Below, in pieces: positions 49,001-60,700 of a DNA stretch of 64,000 bases. How positions within the stretch are numbered: position 1 is the first letter of the stretch; each line of letters begins with the position of its first letter. The DNA lies in contig JBBMOL010000008.1 of assembly GCA_037954665.1 (NCBI GenBank), forward strand, positions 9,703,559 through 9,767,558. Direction: 5' to 3'. The stretch comes from Laguncularia racemosa (Eukaryota; Streptophyta; Magnoliopsida; Myrtales; Combretaceae). Both the position numbers and the translations under genes were made by a program. A model generated the notes under the pieces. That model was not told where the DNA came from and ran no database searches. It saw only the letters and a program-made list of their open reading frames with translations.

Positions 49001-50387
49001 TCAGTTCGTAACTTGAAAACAGAGTACATATCTATTTTTTCGAAGTCCCACTATCTTCTACCCAGGTTGTTCCATAAGTTGAAGAAAGTTGTTGTTCTGG
49101 ATGATGATGTAGTGGTCCAGCAGGACTTGTCTTTTTTATGGAGCCTAAACATGGGTGGGAAAGTGAATGGTGCTGTGCAGCTCTGCTCCGTGAGATTGGG
49201 CCATCTTAGTAGTTACTTAGGGGAGAAAATTTTAGATAAGAGCTCATGTGCTTGGATGTCTGGCTTAAACCTGATTGATTTGGAGAGGTGGAGAGAGCTA
49301 AACCTCACAGACACCTTCCAAAGGTCGTTGGAAGAGGTAAGCAGTGTTTATAAAGGTGAATTTGTTTCGTACAATTCACTTGAAGAAGTTTACATTACTA
49401 TTCCATATGACAATCACAAGATAGTAGTTTATTTTCTATAGTCAATTTATAAATATTAAATATAGCATTTGAAATGCTAATCATCAAGGAAAACTAATGA
49501 AATGTGAAGAGTGAAATGTAGCTAAATTTTAAGAACTAGAAATTGTTACAAAAATGCCTCAAATCCCAAAACTAGCAGGGAGTTCAAGCTTTTTGGGATA
49601 GCTTTCATGAGTGTGTCTCATCCAAAATTAATTGCATTCTCATCTCTTCTTATTTCGTCCATTTTCCTTAATGATTAGTATCTTAAATGATGTATCTGAT
49701 ATTTGTAATCAAATATAGGCTTTAGCGGATTTTATTACATTCTTCCATAGCCATAGCTTTATTTCCAATTAAGGCAATTCTTTTTTTGTAAGTATTGAAT
49801 TGAACCGGCAATTTTTGGTCCATGTGTCTACAGAAGAGTTGTAATTATAGTCAGCTTCAATTATGTGATCCTCCATAGAACCATAATTTTTCCCCCTTTT
49901 AACTGATAAATCTGCAACTTTTGTTGCCATGCCTATTGTCCACCAAGGATTCCCATAATGCTGGATTTACTTTTGGTCATAGTGATGCTCAATATCCCAT
50001 TATTGCTAGCTAAACTGCCTTACTAGGTTGTAAGCCTGGCTTTATTGAGTTTTGATGACACTGCATTAGTTTTTAAAAGCCATCTGAATAATTTGCTTCT
50101 CATTGCATGAATTGCTGAAGAATATGGAGAAATCACTTGAGGCTACTGTGATACGGGGAGCCCTTCTTACCTTTCAAGACCTTATTTATGCTCTGGACGT
50201 CACTGTATTGTCTGGACTGGGGCATAATTATGGCCTCAGTACTCAGACCTTGAGGAAAGCTGATATCCTGCACTATAACGGCAACATGAAACCTTGGCTT
50301 GAGTTGGGAATTCTAAAATATAAAGGGTTTTGGAGAAAGTTTCTGAATCTGGAGGATGAGATGTTGAGTGCATGCAAAGTGAATTGA
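37040..50387 (+). CDS. GAUT7: GAUT7-type galacturonosyltransferase-like protein (GT8), 10 exons
   Basis: Exons: 37040-37193, 37401-37432, 41339-41395, 41562-41621, 45425-45500, 45573-45622, 45708-46009, 48355-48712, 48792-49336, 50121-50387. The product is about 633 residues, near family size: short basic N-terminus, type II membrane anchor (about 21-43), variable stem, CELKFGGYCLW, then the GT8 domain with LDDDVVVQQDL (DDD near 467-469) and HYNGNMKPWLELG (596 on). In Arabidopsis GAUT7 tethers GAUT1 in the Golgi complex that polymerises homogalacturonan, and is itself thought to contribute little catalysis. All splice phases agree except the exon 8-9 join: after AAG|GAA the frame stops at 48819-48821, and one base seems lost at 48811-48813, after which the family sequence resumes. 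Keeping the 79-nt intron 8 would also restore frame. A conserved Trp appears missing at YALDVTVLSGLG. Introns 2, 4 and 7 hold transposon sequence. Confidence 0.92.
38195..40522 (-). mobile_element. Ty1/copia remnant in GAUT7 intron 2, antisense to the gene
   Basis: The minus strand carries RT sequence (KYSLGMEYARTRDGVFV, QKYTIDLLKEIG, RYQHLVKRLIYM; 39127-38864) and RNase H C-terminal sequence (HDQTKHVEIYKHFIKE, FEYLTSKL; 38549-38290). Directly after is GGGAG and TGTTGGAAGC, the start of a 3' LTR (38276 downward, truncated near 38195). A matching TTGGAAGC..TAGATATACA..TTTGTTCC stretch from about 40522 downward is the 5' LTR, with a TATA box (CTCTATAAATATC near 40365). The sequence between is deleted or scrambled. 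Confidence 0.8.
42898..44913 (+). mobile_element. Short non-autonomous LTR retrotransposon in GAUT7 intron 4
   Basis: Two collinear copies form LTRs: about 42898-43288 and 44507-44913. They share GATGATAATTTTGTAT-like, TTTTCTCTCAACAAG / TTTTCTCTTAATGAG, CTAAAACACATT and TATAAC-CGTGTACATAACA / TATAACCTGTCTATATGACA words in order. After the 5' LTR comes TTTGGTACCAGAG, a primer-site-like sequence. The 1.2-kb interior has no intact reading frame; the 80-90 codon frames there are unrecognised. This fits a TRIM/LARD-like or deleted element. The 5' LTR start is approximate. Confidence 0.7.
46010..48354 (+). other. GAUT7 intron 7 with TE-like sequence
   Basis: The 2.3-kb intron has a T run near 46137-46150. 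A GT-rich stretch at 47140-47340 is followed by AACTGCAATTGTATTGTAC-like sequence that looks like the U5 end of an LTR. No second LTR or coding motif was found. Small open frames (46388-46630, 47270-47476, 47648-47842) are not supported as genes. Confidence 0.4.
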
Positions 50388-53300
50388 CAATGTCCAGGTG
50401 AATTTTTGTATTGTTCATGATCTCTTTTCAATGAATGTCGCCTCTGAAAGTCCTACATGGATTTTGTTCTCTTTGCTTCAATATTCATGGCTGTCTCAGA
50501 CAGAAAGCAGTGAAATCAAGTGACCTTATGGTATACTTCGTTTGGGAAGTAGCAACTTCAGGTATGGAGTTTTACCAGTGGAGGCACAGTTGTTGGGAGC
50601 ATATAGTTGATGTTTATAATAAAATGGCAAGGGAAGATCAGGCAGCAAGGAATTGAAAGATTCTGCATACAATGCTTCACTGTCTGAAATCTGTATAATC
50701 GTGGTTGATCAAATGACGAATGGTCTGTTCATCTGCAAGTTTACTATCTTTCACAAAAGATGATATATCAGAGGACAAAGTTAATCCAAGTCCACCGAAG
50801 TAAGTCGATCTTTTCTCATGGTCTCCTCTTAATGTGACTCTCTTCAAAGTTAGAAGGGCTTATTCGATATGTATTGATATATATTAATAGTCTCTCTTAT
50901 TTATTCATTTAATTGAGCTGCATTAGTGCATTGTTCTTAGTTATTTCTTGTTAAGCGCAGTCAATATGCCAAATCCATCATTTTCTGCCTTCTCCCCAGA
51001 ATATTCTTCATTATGTTGTTAATATTAGGCCTGAAATATCAGTTTTGCTGCCTGTTTGAAATGCCTATAACTGATCGCTATGTGGGAAAAAAGTAGAGAA
51101 GGGCATGCTATGTTGCCATGATTTGCATATGAAGAGAAAGCGCAGTTGTTTTCCGTTATTGCTCTGTTCTGTCTTCATTTTTACATTAATTTTGAAGTGG
51201 AGATGGTCGTGACAGACTCAACAGCCGTGAACTTATAATAACTGCTTGCTGGATTTATAAAGGTTGGCATTACTGGTTATGTTTATAGAAAACAAGCAAG
51301 CAGATATATGTAATGGCTGGAAACTTGCAGAAAGTAAGAGAATTGTTTATTTGGGCTTAAAATTTTTTATCGGTAAAGGATTGGAAATGGTCTCGGTGAA
51401 AAGTTCTACAGTTTGCATAAGAAATAGAGAGTTGAAAAGAAGTAGTAGCAAACATGGAGTTGCAGATGGAGACGCCTCGACAAACTAATTATTGCTAAAT
51501 GATAGCAACGATTAAAAGGGTTTTTTAATAAAAGCTGTACTGGATTCAGAAGCCTAAGCAGTCGACATTTTTCATTTCGGAACTTTTCCATGGGGAGCAC
51601 TGGCTATGATCGTACCTGCAATAAGTGAAGCCAGAGGTGGGCATTTTTAACCATTGTGATGAATTGCTTTGATATCTAATCTTGCATGAAGTCCCGTAAA
51701 ATTTTGGAAAAGAGGCCTATATTATGATCCGGATTTCCTCATTCAAATCTTCCATTGTGTGCCGAGGAGTCCAGAGGGGTACAGTTCCATTTTTTATTTT
51801 TTTTAATGGTTTTGGTAAGTTTGGAATTTTCATTGTTGGGTAGATTGTACACGAACAATAGTCCACTACTATACAATAGGAAAAGAAAGTAGACCACAAA
51901 GCACAACACTCCTCTGTCTAGTGTCTAAGGATCGAGAGGAAGCTAGAACTTCCCAAAGTATACAAACCACATTGAGCTCTTGGTTTCTAACTCTCCTAGC
52001 GTTTGGTTGGATGGATCACAGCTTGCAACTGCTTTCAAGACAGTAGATTCCGAAATCGAGTTAAGCCCAATGAGAAAACTAGAGATGTTAAATGCGTCAC
52101 ACCGTAGACCTCAACTGGCCAGTTGAATTTCAAATTGTCATGGAATGAGTATATTTTTAGTCTTACATTTATTTTTTTATTGAGTTTTTAATTTTTTTTT
52201 TCTTTTTCTCTTTTATTTATGTTTTTAAAAAATTTAAAAAAATTAAAAAAAAAAATTTATCATATCTATTAAGTATTTCATTTATTCGTGAAATGTATTA
52301 ATTTTAAATTAATCTATAATAATTAAATTAAAAAATTAATAATATTAAATATATTAATTTACATAATATAATAAAAATAAATTAAAAATGATATAATATA
52401 AAAAAAAATATATAAAAAATGATTAAAAGTAAGAAAAGACACCTAAAAATTTGTATGTATCTTAGCCATCTTAATCAATAAGTTCAAGGTTAATTGGAAA
52501 TATTATATGTGTAAGATGGGTAGAAAATTTAATATATTTATTGGAAATTCTATTTTTAAAACGTTAAAGCTTAAAAAAAAAAAAGAGTTTAAGACTCAAA
52601 TAGAAAAATAAGAAAACTTTAAAAATAAAATTATAATTCTTCCAAATATTCTTATTGAGAGTTCCCTCACAAAGTTACATTCAAAGTAAAGGTGGTAATG
52701 GGATTCTTTCTACTACACATAAAGTATAAACTTTGAATAATGAGATTCTAAAACACAAGTTTATCCATAGCATGAAGCTTCTAGTGCAGTAGGGGCCAAA
52801 TAAAAAGGGCATGTCTTGTGCAATCCTTGTGCTACATTAAGTTATGCTGAGAGGTGTGTTAACAACAAAATTGTAAAGTTTTTTATTATTATTAATAATT
52901 GGAAAGAATTATGCTTGGGTTTGTTTTCCATATGGGTAAGGAGTCGAAAGAAGTATTTAACTATTGATCTCAGTTAATAATCAAAAAGAGGGGGAATTAA
53001 TTTCTTAAGATTTTAAAATTCCTTTTCGAAATTTTGTAATTATCCCTTTTCATTATTATTAGCAGTATCTAATTAAATGTTACAATGAAAAATGAGTAAG
53101 GATAAGAAAGTCTTACAAGTGACTTACTTAGGAAGTTAGCTATGGAAGTTTCTTGAACAAGCTACTCAATTGAGAAGTTAGCTAGAAACTTATGGAGTAA
53201 GCTACTTGTTCACATATCTTAAAAAAAAAAAAAAAAGAAATAATGTATTCTAATAATTACGAGAACCTTAAATTAACCAAATAAAACTCTTGTTACATAA

Positions 53301-53550
53301 AGCTTAATAACCTCACATAGTCATTTATTCTTACCTTTATGACCTCTTAGTTTTTTTAATTCTTTAACTTCAATGAAAAAAAAAATTGAGTGCTATATTC
53401 CACTGTATTGAAAATTTAAATTATTGTCTTAATTAATTTTAATATAAAAAATTATCCAATTTTCTACAGTTTCTCACGTCTAGAGTGAGAACTTAAAACT
53501 TGCTCCTACCAAAGCTACTAAGTTTGAATTTCCATTCCTTACATGTAGAA
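50388..53550. other. GAUT7 3' flank and AT-rich intergenic DNA
   Basis: 50388-51600 has genic composition but no convincing coding sequence. It may hold a long or spliced 3' UTR; an AATAAA lies at 51527-51532. From about 52140 the DNA becomes extremely AT-rich. A pure A run sits near 53221-53236. Confidence 0.45.
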
Positions 53551-53808
53551 AACTTTAAACCAAGGTTTATAAAGTAGAACATCTCTTTAAGCTTAACGAA
53601 ACTCCCACGTATTTGAACGTAAATTTTGCTATTCTATGTTTAAAATTATGTGCATTTCAATGATATAAATAATCATCAAAACTTTAAACCAAGGTTTATA
53701 AAGTAGAACACCTCTTTAAGCTTAACGAAACTCCCACATATTTGAATGTAAATTTTGCTTTTTATGTTTAAAATTATGTGCATTTCAACGATATAAATAA
53801 TCATCAAA
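53551..53808 (+). repeat. Tandem duplication, 129-bp unit, two copies
   Basis: 53551-53679 and 53680-53808 both begin AACTTTAAACCAAGG and end AATCATCAAA. They differ at only a handful of positions (for example CGTATTTGAACG against CATATTTGAATG), so the duplication is recent relative to nearby decay. Confidence 0.9.
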
Positions 53809-54435
53809 ACAAGATTAATATGAAATATACTAGTGTGGGAAGAGCTGGTTGCTAAACCAACACTTAGGTTTATGGATAAGGTTTACCAAGACCTGATGGT
53901 TGAGCTTAAGGAGCTACAATATGTAACGGTATTGAAAGAGTATGTAGAAAAATTTAAACACCTTATTACCCTTTTACAATTATCAGAAACCTACTTAATT
54001 AGTTTCTTTATGTGTGGCTTAAGACCTAAGATATAATACTTAGTTTACATGTTTGACCTAATACACCTCACAAAGCTTATGAACTTGCCAATCCCTAAGA
54101 AGCTAACCTTAATTCTTCTTATCTTACCTTAAAAACACCTTGTAGCGCTTTAAATTCAAACTCAAACACTTGCCATCTTGTGCTTAACCTTATATTGAAC
54201 TACTAATCCAATAAACATAACCCATTAGATTATCCTTTGCACACACCACAATCCAAACTTATAGACCTATTCCAACCCACCCATAGCCTAAAGATGACCA
54301 ACTAACAAGCCATTTTTAACCTAAAACTAACACAAACTTACTCTAGTTGAACTAAAAGAGAAAGAATGTAAAGAACTCTGTTTTTGTTGTGATGAAGATT
54401 TTGGGCCAAGTCATAAACGTAACAAAAGAGACTTA

Positions 54436-55072
54436 TAGTGTGTTTAGTTAGTATAATTGTCATTTTGTTCCAACCCTATTCCTTATAAAATCACCGACTA
54501 ATCCCATGTTTGGTTGCATTATACAACACCAGCCAAAGACTCCAATTTTGTAAAATGAGAATAGCAATTCCTTCTAAAAGATTAAGTAATAGCAATTTCA
54601 ACCTTCATTACTATTTTTTTCTTTAAAATAACCTTATCATAATTATATTACCTGTGCAGTTAATATGTACATAAATACTTTACATCTATAATATCTATAT
54701 ATTATACTTACATATGTTGTATATACAGACATGTGGGAAAAAAGCACATGATATGTCTATATCTTTGGATTTTGGCAATTTAGTATCCAAGCATATATAC
54801 ATATGCGCTTATATATACGTTATATGTGATATATATATTAGCATATATGTTGTATCGTACTTTTAAGTTATATGTAAATAATACACACACACATAAACAT
54901 CTCCAATATATATATATATATATTCCATATGTATATTTATAAATATATATTTATTGTGGACATTAGTATATGTAATATATTGATATAAAATATATAAATA
55001 AATATCCGTATATAATATATATACATATATGTCATAACGTATATTTAGTTATAACTTATATGTATATGTATA

Positions 55073-55113
<41 letters not shown>

Positions 55114-55247
55114 GCATATACATGTTTACTTACATGCATATTTGTATATAAAAGTGTATGTATTCATCTACAAACACACATACATATATGTATATATACA
55201 TGATTAAATAAGTATATAAATATATTTATAATAAGATTACATATTTG

Positions 55248-55279
<32 letters not shown>

Positions 55280-55621
55280 AAATAACTTATCATAACTTTC
55301 ATATTCTTTTATAAAATATATTGAGAATGTATTTCTATTTTAATAATTTAATTAGATATATATATTTGCAAATACTTTGGAAATTCCTTCTTTTTTTTTT
55401 CAAAAGAATATAAAAATTATGATAAGTTGTATAAAATGGCATCTTGATACTTTTATTAACTATTTAACCCCTTTTCTTCAAGATCATTTTACCAACCAAA
55501 CAAGGGAATAATGATTCAATTTAAAGATAATAGTCATTAAAGCCTAATTTCAATCCAATTCTATAATCATGGAATTGCAATTTCATTTCAGCCTCATTGC
55601 TTACAATAACCAAACATGTTG
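54436..55621. mobile_element. TIR element inserted in the gypsy remnant (outer), TTA target duplication
   Basis: TTA at 54433-54435 and at 55622-55624 flank a segment whose ends are imperfect inverted repeats (TAGTGTGTTTAGTTAG; other end reversed CAACATGTTTGGTTAT). Conceptual removal with one TTA brings the gag knuckle region next to the protease region. TTA duplication and TGTTTGGTT ends suggest a PIF/Harbinger-type element. No transposase is seen. Confidence 0.6.
54503..55506. mobile_element. TIR element nested in the previous one (inner)
   Basis: Its ends are CCCATGTTTGGTTG and, reversed, CCCTTGTTTGGTTG (13/14), with TAA close to both sides. The interior is mostly AT-rich microsatellite, including (GT)n(AT)n at about 55072-55113 and (AT)n near 54907-54921 and 55250-55265. 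No coding sequence. Confidence 0.6.
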
Positions 55622-56560
55622 TTAATATGCTAGTGGATGAGTTTGAATTATAAAATAGGAGTTAAAAAAGTGCTTTCTAAGTTGATACTATGTACTCCCG
55701 ACTTGATAAAGGTCATGAGATAGGATGCGCTTCACAAGAAAAGAAGGATAACTGTGTTAATCGATACAAGAAGCTCTTTAAATTTCCTTGATGAGAAATT
55801 AACTATGAGCTTGGGTTGTTGAGTAGAGAAAAATAGGCCCTATGATGTTTACTATCATCAATGGACAATAACTTAATAGTTCAATAAAAATTTCTTACTT
55901 TAAGTGTCAAATGCAAGGCTTAAAAATTCAAGCGATAATGTAAATGTTACAAGTTAGGGGAGGTGAGCTAAATTTAGGCATTCCTTAATTAGTTTCCCTT
56001 AGGGACACATGCTTAAATTTTTAGCCAATTTCAATGGAGTTTGTTATTGACTCTCGAGTTAGAAGAACCCAGGCTTGCATCTAATTGATGGATGGAACTA
56101 GCATGGTTGTTAATTGATATATGGGACCAATGTGTTCCATGCTAGATGGTGACATGAAAAGATCTTAATTGCAAAAAGGATGCAAAAGCTAAACTAATGA
56201 GTCTTAATCTCCTAGACTGATGGAGTTTCATGAATTGTTCGAAGAACTTAAAAGGCATATCCTCCTCAAAGAACATGATCACCAAATTTTCATAAATTGT
56301 TCGAATATGGATTTGCAATTTAGGTATGGGTAAATTTGAATGTATCCTTTAAATATCTACAAAACTGCATTTATGACTTGTAACGGGCACTACAAGTTCT
56401 TTGTGACATCCTTTGGTTTGATAAATACTTTGTCCACTTTTCAAAGCCTTATAAACAACTTATTTTGACCATTTTTAAGAAGCTCCATATTCATTTTCGT
56501 GAATAACAAGATATTCTATTGAGGAATATTTGTTACATTAAAATAGAGGATTCAAACTTT

Positions 56561-57694
56561 TTTTATCTCACTAAAAAATTAATATTTATACTATTAGATT
56601 ATAAAGCCTTATCAAACTCTTCATAATTTCTTAAATTTAGTATTCTCTATCCTGTAAAACTATTCATGAAGTGGTTATGAATTTACAAATTTATAGCAAG
56701 TGAAACTATCCTCACCGAAGCCCCAAGACGGGTCATTGTCTATGGATCTACAGCCAATGGTTTTGAGAGCTTTGATAACGGTTGGACAGATAAATGTAAA
56801 ATTCTTAAAAATTATGATAAGGTTAAATTACAAGTTGTACGTTTGAAGATTTATTTGCATTCAATCAATGATAGGGTAAATTGTATATACGCTTGCTTAT
56901 GTTAGTTATATGTGAGCTTGGACTCTTAATATTTGAAATTAAACATTTTAATTTGTAAATCTTTAAAAAATATGTTATTAGATAAAATAATTTTTAAAAA
57001 ATGCTAAAGTTATTTATTATTTTTTCTAAGGGGAAAAAATGGTCATTAAAAAAATGAAATTATTATTATTTTTTTAAATTTATGAATCTAAATAACGATT
57101 TTGAAAAAAAAAATGCAGTTTGAATTATCCCTTTGCTCGGAATTGCCTGAAAGGTACACTTTAAAAAGTCACTTTCCCGGTTAGAATGAAATGGAAAATG
57201 GCATCTTAAATCGGCACTTTGGAATCATCCTCCCCCAACGAGTCGGGAAAATGCGAATATTCCTTCCTCGCCGTCGCAGTCCAAAAAAAGCAGTCATTTA
57301 ATATTTTATTTTATAAGATAACAAAATAAAATCCCAAAAAAGAAAAAAGAAAAAAGAAAGAGAAAAATATATAGAATACGTTGACCGATTAATCTGTTAG
57401 CGGTTAAGAAAATGGTGCAAATTCTCCATTATATTATATTATTATACACATCCGAGCTATTATAAATAATAATAATTATTTAATTTAATATAAGGTATCA
57501 AGACCTCTAATCACTTTAATATTATTATATATATCCTTAATTTTTTTTTCTATTACCAACCGAGCGTAAATAACTTAAAAAATAATATATTGGAAATTAA
57601 TAAAAAGAACAGAAATGTCCAACGGCAACGGCAATTGTTATTGTTAAGTTAGTGCGAGTTCGCGTGTACTTCCCGCCTCTTCTTCCCTCTCGCT
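56561..57694. other. Intergenic DNA and upstream region of the third gene
   Basis: AT-rich with A runs. 57120-57300 is more balanced in composition. No open frame of note; the promoter of the downstream gene should lie at its right end. Confidence 0.5.
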
Positions 57695-57781
57695 CTCTTA
57701 CTTCAGTTCCTTTTAGAGAGAGATACTAAACTAACGCTCTCTCTCTCTCTCTCCTCTCTCGATCTCTCGATGTTCTCAACA
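57695..57781 (+). promoter_or_regulatory. CT-rich 5' leader of the third gene
   Basis: (CT)n around 57737-57770 immediately before the start codons, a common plant 5' UTR feature. An in-frame ATG at 57770 precedes the preferred ATG at 57782 (context aacaATGG). Confidence 0.5.
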
Positions 57782-60700
57782 ATGGCGTCGACGGAGGGCT
57801 TGGTCCCAATCACCAGGAGTTTCCTCGCTTCTTACTACGACAAGTGCCCCTTCGATCCTCTCTCCGACGACGTCACTCGTCTTTCTTCTCAGCTTCGCTC
57901 CTTCTCCGACTCTCTACTCTCCGAGTTCCCTCCCGATGAAGGTATGTTACTCACGACCGAGCTATTGAGATTGAGGCTGACACTGATCCTTTCAATTCCG
58001 CATCTTCTTCACATGTGATTTGACTGTGCGTTTTTTTTTTTTTTTTAGGAGAGAGAGAGCTGATCGAAGAAGCGAACCGGAGTGCTCCTCATAAGATCGA
58101 CCAGAATTTGTGGAAGAATCGAGAACATATGGAGGAGATCGTTTTTCTCCTTGAAAAACCCAACCGGCCTTCGCAGGTAGTCAATGCAGTCTTGCTTGGC
58201 TACTTATTTTGAAATATCGATTGGAACTTAAGGCTGAAATGTTATTCTTATGTGATGTATATGAGTGTAGCTCCGCGAGGTAAGCTGTCCCGAGGGTAAG
58301 GAGCTCGAAGGGGTTTTTGATCATCTTAAAGATAGAATTCAGTCCACTTTGGCTAAGTTGCAGTCTTTCCAGGCTAAGAATGCCGACCGCGTGTTTAATA
58401 CAGGTTACATTGTAATTCTAGCTCGTATACATTGATTGAAGCAAGCTCTAGAGTGTATAAATTTCGGCACTTTGTTGTAACTGTGATCTTGTATAAGAGT
58501 TTGCTTAGTGTGCAGAAAGTCTATCTGTTCACCGTGCATTTGTATATTAATAGCTTTTCTCTGTATTGTGTGTTGTTTTATGACTCGAAAAGTTCATGAA
58601 GCAATCTAATTGAGGATTTGGAATGCGAGAAGCTTAGGCAGAGTCTTGTGCCTGAACTCGAGATGAAGAGTGCTATGCCATGTCTAAATGCTAAAAGATA
58701 GTAGCTGTAGCTCTTGCATTTGGGAAAATTCAATGGTTTTCTGATTCTTTCTCCAAGGCACTTCTTTTTTGAACCCGATCTATCCCTTTAATTTTCTTCA
58801 AGTGTCTTTTCAAATGCTCATTAAATTACACTAAGCTTTCTATCTTGTGCGATGGAAAATATGATCGTAGAATGAAAGAAGCATGAAGTTGTTTCCATTT
58901 TTCTATGGATTCGTATTGATTGTTTCCAAGCTTGAAATGGAACATATCTCGTATTTTTTTGTTAGGTGAACAATGCAAAAATCCATTGTTTTGTTAGATA
59001 TTTTGAGAAAGTGCTATGTTTATGTCTCACTTTTGGTTCAATAATGTATGAGGAGGGTAGTGCAACCTGTGCCATGACCATAAAGTGTTTTGATTAGGAG
59101 TCTGTCAATCTTTCAGTCATAACTTACCTTCCACAAGACTTTCGAGGGACACTGATTAAACAACAAAGGGAAAGGTCAGAGAGAAACAAGCAAGCCGAAG
59201 TTGATGCTCTGATTAATTCAGGTGGGAGCATACGTGACAAATACGCACTACTGTGGAGACAGCAAATGGATAGGTTAGGCTCTGCTGCTCAGCATGCTCC
59301 TTGCAATGCACATCGCAGATATTCTTACGGCAGAGATTTAATGTCATTTCAGGAGACAGCAACTGGCTCAGCTAGGTTCTGCATCTGGTGTTTATAAAAC
59401 TCTTGTGAAATACTTGGTGGGAGTTCCACAGGTATAATTATTGAAATTTCCAGCTGTCCAATAAATTTGGCCTTTCATTTGACTCGTTAGGCCAAGCACT
59501 AGATGGAGGATGTCATTAAGTCTTTGTTTGAGGCCATAACTAGATTGCTTTTGAGGGAGCAGGCATTTTCTGTGTTTGGCTCAACCTGCATGGTCTGTTG
59601 GTGGAATTTATGCATAATCCTGTAGTTCCTTGACACTTAGTGAATTCTCAGATCTTCAGTCTCCATAATTTTTCTTGAGAAGGCAATAATAGTTGAATAT
59701 AAAGGCATTAAAAAGCAGATCTTATCTTGTATTCAATTGTTCGTTCTTCCAGTATTCTACTTTCATTACCTGCAGTAAACAACATTATTAAACGTGATAA
59801 TCTCAGAAAGAATACCATTATCAAGATCTGTCTTATAGGTGGACCAGATTATAGCTTTAGATTCTTGGTGTTGACCTGGAGTGCAATTGGGGTTTTCGTT
59901 GTCAGTTAATCCTTTTATTTTGCGGTCCATAGGTCTCAAAGATGTATATGGCAAAGTCTGGATATGCACAATTAGTTGCATAATTTTCGGAATTTTCAAC
60001 TATATCATTAGAGCAATTTTTGAACAGACTGGCCTGAATTTTTCTACTAGCGCTGAATTTCTAATCTAATATCTGAATAAAAATTAAAAGATCATTTGCT
60101 TCAGGAAAAACTATTTCTGAAGGTCTACAAATTCTTTATTAATAGATAACCGTGTTCATTCTTGCTCCTGGTGCAGGTTTTACTAGATTTTATCCAGCAA
60201 ATAAATGATGATGATGGGTAAGTTATTCCTGCCTCTCTTTCCTTTGATGCTGTTTGTACTTGATGTACCTTCCAGAAACTGATATCAGACACCAAAATGC
60301 CTGAATTGGGGATGATTATAATTATTATAAATCTCTGTGCAGGCCTATGGAAGAGCAACGACAACGATATGGACCGCCTGTGTTCAGCCTGACAGCATTT
60401 ATTCTTTCTATACGACTTTTTATTTCCCTATCTTGGGGATGTATGGGGAGAAGAAAAATGTGAGAAACCTTATCTTTTAGGCCAAGATGTAGACTGATAT
60501 AGTTCATATTTTGTGTCCTGATTTTGACTTTGTATGGTACTTGTTCCCAGCATAGTGGCACTCTTTCCTTTTAACGTTTGTTATTGATGCTTTATTTTGA
60601 TTTTATTGAGCAGAAACAAAAGTGAAGTAGAAATTCTGGAGGAAGCAGTTAAAATCTATACATCAGAGTTCGAAAGATATTTTACTTTTATGAGGTATTA

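Larger units (their letters stand above)
53833..56560 (+). pseudogene. Ty3/gypsy gag-pol remnant, split by a TIR element
   Basis: A gag segment (DKVYQDLMVELKELQYV, LSETYLISFFMCGLRPKI; 53833-54036) is followed by a CCHC-like knuckle (CFCCDEDFGPSHK; about 54380-54410). After a 1.2-kb insertion comes protease (VLIDTRSSLNFLDEKL; 55755-55800) and RT (KTAFMTCNGHYKFFV, SFGLINTLSTFQSL; 56360-56450). The protease active-site triplet reads DTR rather than DTG, and the RT catalytic DD reads NN (FVNNKIFY near 56500). Multiple stops are present. Confidence 0.85.

Noticed and set aside
51264..51488. 74-codon open frame downstream of GAUT7
   Set aside because: No similarity to the GAUT C-terminus, which already ends with a normal motif and stop at 50387; more likely flank or UTR.
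54640..55380. Extreme AT/GT microsatellite block considered as a scaffold attachment or replication origin
   Set aside because: It is explained as the interior of nested TIR elements; no specific sequence evidence for either role.
60421..60462. Possible frameshift in exon 7 of the third gene (SWGCMGRRK looked unlike the family as remembered)
   Set aside because: Both flanking splice phases agree with the frame as read, so no lesion is needed to explain it.
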